NCBI GenBank assembly: GCA_030762175.1
Contig: CM060842.1
Span: 43,463,001 to 43,527,000 of the forward strand
Direction of reading: 5' to 3'
Origin: Metallyticus violacea
Taxonomy: Eukaryota > Arthropoda > Insecta > Mantodea > Metallyticidae
Length of the DNA stretch: 64,000 bases
The notes below the pieces were generated by a model. The model had not been told where the DNA came from. It worked only from the letters and a program-made list of their open reading frames with translations, and searched no databases. Every line of letters begins with the position of its first letter. The stretch's first letter is position 1. This document shows positions 56,396 through 64,000 of the stretch, in pieces. The position numbers and the translations under genes are program-made.

Positions 56396-59150
56396 TAACC
56401 TGTCTTGTTCTTTTATTTTTGAAAACTTTGTGATTTAAATTTCTAGAGTTTTAGAAATATATTTTGCTTTCTTTTTCTGTTTTTATTCATGTTTTTAAAA
56501 TATAATATATTCAAATATATATATATAATTTTTTTATTTTCCTTTTTGAGAAATAGTATTCAGTAAGGATTTTTATTAAGAGATTTGCTATACATATTTA
56601 TAAACTGGCGCTGCTCTAATCTGATTTTTACAATACGATTATTTCTATTTAAATAATTGTTCATCGGCAGTTAATATTCATTTATTAGAATTGAAAGAAC
56701 TGTCACGAATAACCATTCCATAATTTTGCAATTTAAATGTTAAAACAATTGTATTTGTAATAATAAAACCTCCAAATAACTGAAGCATGAACTTAAAATA
56801 CTTAATCTATCATTTTAAAAATTGGAAGCACAGAAGAAAAAAGTGGAGAAATGTGGTAGAGGTTTAAACAAATATAAAGTACAAATAAAATACAAAATGA
56901 CGGAATGCTGTAAATAGTTTTCGGATCGTTCTGCAACGGGGCGGGGGGGGGAGAAAGGATAAGCTTAGAAACTGTGGATGGATGTAGTGGGAATATAACA
57001 GAGAAACAAAGGAACTGGCGAAGTAATAAACAATATATTACGTAGAATTAAAAAAAAAATTGAAACTATCGAGGAAATCTAGTATAGATAATAAGTTTCA
57101 GAGACAGCATAGAAGAAAATGAGCTTACTTTGCCTTGATATTATTGATAATGGTAATAACCATAAATTAAAAACAAACAAACAAATAAGACAAATGAAAC
57201 TTTCTTGTGCAAGAACTACGCTATACATGCTGTTGCAGGAAATGTACATAGGGTGGAGCAACTAATTTCCCTGCCGCCACTCTGATTACACAGCACGAAA
57301 TTCAAACATTCCTAGCAAAGCACACACAACGGCGGGGGTGGGGATGGCTGTGACGTCTACAATGGAGACGCCTGATCGGTAAGCAACACGCTTCACTAGC
57401 TGCCGCTGGTTTCCTAATCCGCTCATTCAATGTGATGTGTTCTTTGCATATCTGTGTCCTCTTTCATTTAGAAAGCATTGAGATAACAGGACATAATCTT
57501 TGTACATGTTACAGGAAATTCTTAAAGGAAAAGTAATTTCAAGGCTAATGAATAATTCCGAAGTCATTACTCAGCAAGTAATTCATTTCTCAAAGGCACA
57601 AAATCTGACAGTAAACCACAACATCAACAACAATGTTCGCATCAGGCGGTATAAGAAATTCAGCTTGTTTTAAAAGCACAGAAATTTCTGAATAAGATAA
57701 AGAAAATACTCCAGAATTTTAATTAATTATTGAATGATATGACATCTAATTATATCTTTAGAATTTTAAGGCGCTTTATGGAACATTTTCAATGAATTTA
57801 TAAATGTTCGTTCTACAGTTAGAGCCACATAAGTATTTACCACTCGCGTGGCCTTTACGTTCGCAGCGAATGCGCCGCTAGTTACGAGCTATGAGCACCC
57901 ATTCAGTATTAAATTTTGTGACACTGAAAAATGAGCAAACTTATATCTTCTACATTTTGTAGCTTTATAAATTCTGCCTTACTTTCCTACTAGCTTAAAA
58001 TAAAATGGATTCTTCCAGCACATGTTTCCTCACTCCTATGTATCCAGGAATCATCGAGTCTCTCCCTCAGATTTTCAGCATGTGAAGTTTTCTCTCTCGA
58101 TTCTCTATGAATTTAAGCAGTCGATCAAAATGGACCTGAATGTACTGCAGATTACAAACAGAATTTGCATAGCACGATTTTCCCATTTAAAAGTTGAGAA
58201 CGTCAATCTCTTCCACTTTATTTCAGTATCTCGTTACAGACCATGCTATACAAAATAAGACAGGAGACAAGAGTGTGAAGCGAAAGTCTCCGATCTACCA
58301 AATACCAGAATGTTCTTCAGCATTGTTATAGGATTTCCCTCGATTAAGGCAAGTCCTTTAAAATTTCTTGTTCAGCGCTGGTAAATTCTTAGGCCGAACT
58401 AAACATTCCCACAATTTTACGAAATTATTCATATGTTTATAAAGTACTGGTGCATTTCAGAAACGCAACTCAAATCCTGCAGGTGATATTTAAAACACAT
58501 GGAGGCTCAGACCTGCTATCTCCGAAATTCATCGGATTCGGAACCCAAAGGAGGACAGGTCGGTTACTTCTTTCAGCTGAGTGTTAATAATACAAGTATA
58601 TGAATAGGAACAATACAATAAACGCGTCAGAACTAAAAGAACATATTCAACTTGGGTTTTCACAGATGTAAATTAAAAACCCTGTTAAAAATTAAAACCG
58701 CAGAAGGACACTTAAAAAAAAAAAAAATAGAATAATATGAACAAATATTAAGACTCGCTCATAATATGAAGTATTTTACGAAGTGTTGATGAATTTTGAA
58801 AAATGAAATGACACTTATTGAATACTAAAAAGTAAAAAGTAAAAAGTATGCTTTTCAGCTCTAGGACACGCAATTTTACATCTTTCCGCTCTCTACTGAT
58901 AAATGATATACTTCCGATCTCGAAAGCAGAGTGATGGCGACTGGCGGGACTACCAGTGGTCAATCTCACCCCCTCCCACCCCCTGCGAGATGGAGGCAGA
59001 GCTACCGCCTTGGCCCTTTGAAGGCTGTCACGCCTACAGAAATGAAGTACATATACAAACATAAATATATATTTTATTACAAGGGAGTTGAGCTAATTAC
59101 AGGGGTATCAGCTTATTATCAGTATTAGGTAAGATATACTAGGGTTTTGG
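56396..59150. other. No gene recognised
   Basis: AT-rich. A G8-10 tract lies at about 56940. A less AT-rich patch at 57260-57430 and short frames up to 104 codons show no family motif. Confidence 0.4.
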
Positions 59151-60540
59151 CTGAAAGTTTGCAAAACTGGGCGCAAGAAGAGGACAAGGTATTAGAATTT
59201 TAAGCAGGTTTTAAGAGGATAAAAGAACAAATAATAATATTTTTGTTATAGCTACAATGGTAAATATTTGGCAACAAAAAGAGGAAGGTTATATATGTTG
59301 TTTGTGAATTTTGAAAAAAAAAATACAATTAATAGGTAAGCACAATGAACCAAATCGAGTGTAAGGGCATAAGTAACACGTTTATAAGAATGTTGTAAAG
59401 TATATTAACCAATAATGATTTTTGTATAAAGATTTCAAATAACAAAGTTATTAAAAGTATTCATAGTAACATAACGTAAGGTCCTGTACTTTTTAATTGG
59501 TTCATTCATGATATTCTAGAGGCAATTAATGTAGCTAATAAACATGCTTCAGTAATTAACAACGTTTGTTAATTGCAGATGATCTCATAGCACGGCCAGT
59601 ATCCAAAGTTGGATTAATAAAGTAATTGAAGCACTAGATAAGATCTGTAGGAAATGGAATGTAAGAATTAATATTAGTAAATAAAAAACTCTTACATTTA
59701 ACGAGGGTAATAAGCAAGAAATGGTACTGGCAAGGAAGAGAGATTGAAGTGAATATTAAATTTGATTAGTTGGGAGTAATATTAAATATTAACAGTGAAG
59801 AAGTGAGCAGAACAAAGCCAAAGGAAACTTTCCTTAAAAGCCATAAAATCATGTTTAGAGAAAATACGAGGAATGTAAATAAAATGGTTGGAGAGAGTAT
59901 ACCTGGTAGTAGATAACGCTACGACGCTTTATGGAGTGGAGTTCTCGGGTTTAGAGGACGGGGGGGGGGGGACAAATGAGAATAGCAACTTTGGCAATGA
60001 TATCTTTAACTTTCCTAGAGCTTTACCCAATAGTGTTGTGCTAGTAGAATTAGGAAGAATTGGAAGCAAAGAAAAACATTTGGAAAGAGTGTGTTGAAAT
60101 ATTGGTTAGGGATTATAAATTTAGATGAGCAAAATGACTTACATCAGTGTCTGAAAGACAAGGAAAGACTAAATCAAGGAGAAATTTGGCTCAATAGGTT
60201 TGAGGAAATTTTTGAAAAAATTGCTTTTGGATAAATTTGCAGAGCTAAATAATCATTATAAAGTACTTTCTGGAAATAAATTAAATCAATAATAGAAGAT
60301 ATTTAAAAACAAGATATATTTTCCAGAATTAATTTCAAAACTTCATTGAGTACACGTATAGATATCTGAAAACAGTGTGGAGTAGAGAAGACTATGTTGA
60401 TCAGTGTGATAAAGCATAAACAGAAGGTTTTGCAAGGGATAGAAGGAGGGCTATGAAATTGATAGGGGTAACAGTACCAGAGAGTTAAGAAAAATGACCT
60501 TTCTATAATTAAAAGAATAATAATCGGCATATATTATTAG
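59150..60540 (+). pseudogene. LINE ORF2 pseudogene (RT plus C-terminal part)
   Basis: The plus strand, read across many frame changes, shows: 'FKRIKEQIIIF' and 'VNIWQQKEEG' with 'LFVNFEK' remnants (59200-59320, N-terminal palm region); 'MNQIECKGISNTFIRML' (about 59347); 'TNNDFCIKISNNKVIKSI' (about 59410-59465); 'VLFNWFIHDILEAINVAN' (59490-59545, the PxLFNxFIxDI block); 'LLIADDLIA' (59566-59592, where FADD has become IADD but keeps the catalytic Asp pair); 'IEALDKICRKWNVRINIS' (59623-59676); and 'KFD' stop 'LGVIL' (about 59760). The C-terminal region to about 60540 remains recognisable only by codon texture. Numerous stops make it inactive. The clade (Jockey/CR1/R1-like) cannot be fixed by eye. 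Confidence 0.75.
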
Positions 60541-61029
60541 AAAGTTAAAAAAAAAGTAGCATTCTTAGAAAGAAATTAGAAATGGTCTAATTTCCCAAGA
60601 GAAATCAGGAGGGGAAGATGATGAGCGTAAAATTAAGAAAGAATATAAAGAAAAACAGGAAATTATTTAGGTAAAGTAAGAGGCAAATGACTCAGGAAAA
60701 TCAGTACTCAAGATAACGATGAAAGTATGAAATATTATTAGACAGATTTATAGGGAAAATGTGTCCAATAGCTTGATAATTACCATCTTAGAAACTATTG
60801 GGACCTCCTTGGGAACTCGGCAACTTAGTGTAGTGATTCGTGAATGATTGATTAGGTGAAACATTAGAATGGTTTTTATGTGCATTTTGGTTAATTTTAA
60901 TTTTGGTAGTGTTAAATTTCTAGATATTTTATTTGCTTGTCCAGGGATAAATGAATAATTAAGCAACAAGGGAATTCTTGTGTAGAAATTGTAGTTAATT
61001 TGTTTAAATAGTGGTTTATGTTTAAAATA
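60541..61029. other. No gene recognised
   Basis: AT-rich. A 119-codon minus-strand frame (60748-61107), extending into the putative LTR, shows no motif. Confidence 0.4.
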
Positions 61030-61414
61030 TGTATAATGTGACGTATATGCCGCGGTGACGTTGCTAGCAAAGGTAGTAAGAGAGGGGAGGGGAGAGTGGG
61101 TAGGCATTGAGTAGACATTGGGGGTAAGTGGTAGACAGTAGTAATCTGAGCGCTATGGCTCGAGCTGTTGCCTGAGGGAGGTTGCTAGAGGGGACATTAC
61201 GCTAGTCGCACGGAAGACCCAGGACGTGTAGACGCCGGTCGTTACATGGTTCACTTGTATTGTATCAAAGTATTAATAAATACGTAAATGATAAGATATA
61301 TTTGTTAATGCTAACTTTAACTAAGGTCTTCAGGTCCTCTCATTGCTCATAGGATGTCTGAATTATGCCCCATGTCTTGTCCCGTAGGGCACGGTTGTGG
61401 CAAGGCACGCTACA
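61030..61414 (+). repeat. Candidate 5' LTR of the Ty3/gypsy element
   Basis: The segment from 'tgtataatgtgacg' (61030) to 'ggcacgctaca' (61414) begins TG and ends CA. It has an 'aataaa' polyadenylation-like signal at about 61273 and a composition unlike the flanks. The sequence immediately after ('tattgacgaaggcgccgttg') sits where a tRNA primer-binding site is expected. The boundaries are inferred, because the 3' LTR needed to confirm them is outside the window. Confidence 0.5.
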
Positions 61415-61883
61415 TATTGACGAAGGCGCCGTTGTTAGCGCTAAATAATATATTTTTCTTTTATAGGTGTTTTAACTCTCTTGTTATAGCTATACCGTAG
61501 TCTCGGCATTAGTTGAGTTACGAGACGTCCTATATGTTCGTTTTATATTGTGTTATCCTTTATCTATGCATATTTGCAGCATTTTGAGTGGTTCTATATT
61601 GTATCTTATATGGTTTATGTGTACTGCGTCAATTTATATATTTTCAGGGGAAGATTTAGAATGCATTAATGTTACTTCGTGTTGGTCCCATTCGATCATA
61701 TGTTCGCTGTTATAGCTACCCATTTCCTTTGTACTTTGATTTTTTGTCTATTAAGCTGTATTGTTGTTTGCTGCAAATCAAGGTGACTGTGCCCGTTTTT
61801 CGCAATTAGCGAAGTTTATGGTATGCGTATTTTGCATTTCTATAAACTGTTCTTTTGGGTTGTAATTGCTTTTCATAGTTAAA
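61415..61883 (+). other. Leader of the Ty3/gypsy element
   Basis: Untranslated segment between the candidate LTR and the gag start. The putative primer-binding site is at its left end; no other feature is seen. Confidence 0.45.
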
Positions 61884-62790
61884 ATGCCTAATAAAACAGG
61901 GAGACGATCTTCTTATCCTCCTGTTTCACCTGAGGGTGAATCTAATCCAATGTGAAACAGTGAACTTTTAAATATAGTTCAAACTGTCATTTCTACGACT
62001 ATGTCTAATTTACCATCATCTCTCTAAGCCTTATTTAGAACCGAGTACTTTCGATACTAATTATGCTATTCCTGTTGCGGATTTTCTTAGACATTTTGAG
62101 CTTGTTGCATGGGGTAATGGCCGGAATGATATTCAAAAGACACAGTTTTACCTTGTTACCTTCAAGGTTAGGCGGCTTCGTGGTTTGAAGCTTTTCTTCG
62201 TAGACATCCATTGCATTCCTGGACTGAACTGAAACATGATTTTTATTTGGCACTTCAGTTTGCCCACCAAGAAGACAGTTGAGATTCGTTTAAGTCAGCG
62301 TGTACAAGATTCACATGAAAATGTTCTGCATTATATTTATGTGTGTCATTGTGTTAACCCACATATGACTGTTGCTGAACAGATGAAGAAATAGTTGAAA
62401 CGATTAATTGCTCAATTTGTACAACCCAGAATCCTCAAACAAATGACCAATTTCTTGATGTTGTGAAGAGAGTTGAAATGGCTAATTTTTATGTGGCTCA
62501 GAGAGAATTATTTGTTAATATTCAGTCGAACTCTCAGATAGCTGATGCTTCATTACCTTCTGCAACACAATTGTCGGGACCACCACATTTTGGATTTCCT
62601 AGCGTTACTTCAACTTTGAAAACTGAAATTTGTCGTCTTTCTCGTCAGATTTCTCAGCTGTCATTATAGTTTCAAAATATGTATTCTTCGCAGCCGTTAG
62701 GACCGGCAATGTCACGTAGAAAATTCCTAAATTGTCAGCTTTAGATGCGATCATCCAGGACATTTTGCTCGCCAATGTTCGCTACCTCCT
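61884..62790 (+). pseudogene. gag pseudogene with zinc knuckle
   Basis: The likely start is ATG at 61884 ('MPNKTGRRSSYPPVSPEGES'), interrupted by TGA 23 codons later. Capsid-type sequence continues in alternating frames: 'FDTNYAIPVADFLRHFEL' (about 62050-62103), 'SWFEAFLRRHPLHSWTEL' (about 62173-62226) and 'NDQFLDVVKRVEMANFY' (about 62448-62498). The last open part ends at 62669. A CCHC zinc knuckle lies at about 62731-62767; its first cysteine is separated from 'CDHPGHFARQC' by a stop and a one-base shift. Gag would form the particle core and bind element RNA. With at least four frame disruptions it cannot be made. Confidence 0.75.
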
Positions 62791-62904
62791 GGTTCAAAGC
62801 AACGCTACCGCAGCGTTCACAGGGAGGTTCTTTTTCTCCTGACTCTTTTCGTTCCTCCCAATATCATGATACAAACTTACTGGTTCTTCTCTTCAGCTAA
62901 AATT

Positions 62905-63560
62905 GTTATAATGTTGATGGACACACTTAATGGCGTAACAGTACATGTTTTAATAGATACGGGTAGTACTGTGCGCCTGGTTAATCATATGCAGTTATAG
63001 AGTTTACCCAGAAGCTTCTGCAGATGTGTTCCTTTGCACGGCAGACAACAAATTGTTAGTTGTTTCCTTTCAGATTGAATTAGATTTTCAACTTGCTAAT
63101 GTATATTTTACGGAAAATGTGTCGATTGCCGGAGACCTTTCTTTCGATCTGTTATCTTGAAACGATTTACTTGATACATACAAGGCAGTAATTTATTATG
63201 CTAAAAAGGGCATTGTTCTTCAGATCCACGATGGTACGCCCTTTGCGATTCCCTTTGCTAATAATGCAGTTACGTCTTTTGCAGATATTGCAATTTCTCC
63301 TTGTGAGGGTGACGATTTTGTTATGCCTCTTAAGGTCGTATGTAAGTATGATGTTAGAATTCCTCTACGTTCAGTTTGTGATATAATGATTGTTATTTCT
63401 TGTGATATTGCTAATGATATTTTATTGTAACCCTCTGTTCGTCTTATGGACAGAAAACACATTAGTGTTCCTGCCGGACTTTTTAATCATGTTCGAACAT
63501 GGTTTAATCTTTTCGTAGTTTGTCTTCTGAACCACAATCTGCTCATGCATTAACCCAGGA
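62905..63560 (+). pseudogene. Aspartic protease region of pol (pseudogene)
   Basis: 'TLNGVTVHVLIDTGSTVRLV' (about 62923-62982) holds the catalytic D-T-G triplet of retroviral-type aspartic proteases, preceded by the hydrophobic strand typical of the fold. After a stop and frame change the domain continues with 'ADNKLLVVSFQIELDFQ' and 'NVSIAGDLSFDLLS', then a stop where an ILGxDLL-like motif is expected ('NDLLDTYKAVIYYAKKG'). The link region to RT follows, with further stops near 63429. The DTG itself is intact. Confidence 0.8.
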
Positions 63561-63599
63561 TCAAGAGCAGAATTTGCAAACCTTGTTGGACAAGATTTA

Positions 63600-64000
63600 A
63601 GTATTGCCATATTTTTGCCATTTCGCTGCTAGATTTGGGATCCGCTAATGTTGCCGAGTTTTCCATTCATATTAATGATTCTAATCCGAATAAACAATGT
63701 CCCTATATGGTTTCTCATAAACAGAATGAAATAATTACTCAACGTATGCGAACTGCGAGAATCTGGTGATCTCAATCTCCATGGGCTTCGCCTGTTGTTC
63801 TGGTCAAGGAACGTTTTTGTGTAGATTATAGGAAATTGAATGCTGTAACTGTTACTTCATCGTATTATTGACAAATTTCTTAGCTACCTTTATGGAGCCC
63901 AATGGTTTACTTCCCTTGATCTGATGTCAGCTTACATTCAGGTTCCGGTTTAGCAAACAATATAATTCTTTTGTCACCCCTAATTCCCAACTTCAATTTA
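63600..64000 (+). pseudogene. Reverse transcriptase N-terminal part of pol, truncated by the window edge
   Basis: 'GSANVAEFSIHINDSNPNKQ' and 'IITQRMRTARIW' lead to a stop. 'SPWASPVVLVKERFCVDYRK' (about 63777-63836) follows, with 'LNAVTVTSSYY'. A stop and shift precede 'YGAQWFTSLDLMSAYIQV' (about 63892-63945). These are the first conserved blocks of Ty3/gypsy RT, up to the block carrying the first catalytic Asp (SLDL). The usual lysine-rich segment between LVK and RFC is shortened by deletion. The YxDD box would lie beyond the edge. Confidence 0.88.

Larger units (their letters stand above)
61030..64000 (+). mobile_element. Ty3/gypsy LTR retrotransposon, 5' part, runs off the window
   Basis: The plus strand carries, in canonical order, a candidate 5' LTR, leader, gag with zinc knuckle, aspartic protease and the first reverse-transcriptase blocks. 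The gag-protease-RT order and the RT sequence 'RFCVDYRKLNAVTVTSSYY' fit Ty3/gypsy rather than Copia (where integrase precedes RT) or BEL/Pao. Frameshifts and stops are present in every domain, so it is an inactive copy. RNase H, integrase and the 3' LTR would lie beyond 64,000. Confidence 0.88.

Noticed and set aside
60748..61107. 119-codon minus-strand open frame
   Set aside because: It has no motif, is AT-driven, and overlaps the candidate LTR of the Ty3/gypsy element.

Overview
The window is 64 kb of nuclear, non-coding eukaryotic DNA. It is strongly AT-rich (by eye about two thirds A+T) and full of homopolymer runs, microsatellites and decayed transposable elements. There is no bacterial gene structure: no operons, no ribosome binding sites, and no open reading frame longer than about 140 codons. 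The mobile-element mix points to an arthropod, most likely an insect with a large, repeat-inflated genome: Tc1-type and mariner transposases, several LINE remnants, a Ty3/gypsy element and abundant tRNA-derived SINEs. No species can be named from the sequence alone. I found no host protein-coding gene, rRNA gene or intact tRNA gene.

Three well-supported SINE families, here called A, B and C, each have a tRNA-like head with recognisable A and B boxes, a long T-run just after the head, a family-specific body and a short A-rich or AACC-like tail. Family A has seven copies (4.0, 11.8, 21.9, 28.3, 36.1, 40.2 and 50.9 kb). Family B has four (0.7, 13.4, 45.5 and 53.8 kb). Family C has six (9.6, 14.0, 31.2, 33.7, 40.9 and 45.8 kb). 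Target-site duplications are visible: a perfect 14 bp one at 53.8 kb, a perfect 10 bp one at 36.1 kb, and 10-14 bp ones with a single mismatch at 4.0 and 14.0 kb. A fourth, weaker family D has copies at 12.3 and 21.1 kb.

DNA transposons lie mostly in the middle. An internally deleted Tc1-like element with 18 bp terminal inverted repeats occupies 17,952-18,767. Other Tc1-type transposase pieces are at 34.2, 51.5 and 53.0 kb. Mariner-type transposase remnants are at 30.7, 39.6, 42.9 and 47.2 kb. All carry stops and frameshifts.

LINE reverse-transcriptase or C-terminal fragments lie at 29.5, 47.7, 55.7 and 59.2 kb. The right edge (61.0-64.0 kb) holds the 5' part of a Ty3/gypsy LTR retrotransposon: a candidate 5' LTR, a broken gag with zinc knuckle, an aspartic protease and the start of reverse transcriptase. 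It runs off the window.

An unnamed AT-rich dispersed repeat has two collinear copies of about 650 bp (20.4 and 23.9 kb) and one scrambled, partly inverted copy (26.3-27.1 kb). Local tandem duplications with units of 40, 84, about 97 and about 132 bp, plus many microsatellites, complete the picture. The remaining stretches are AT-rich DNA in which I see nothing I can support. The genes do not work together as a system: the window is an intergenic or intronic transposon graveyard with a few recent SINE insertions.
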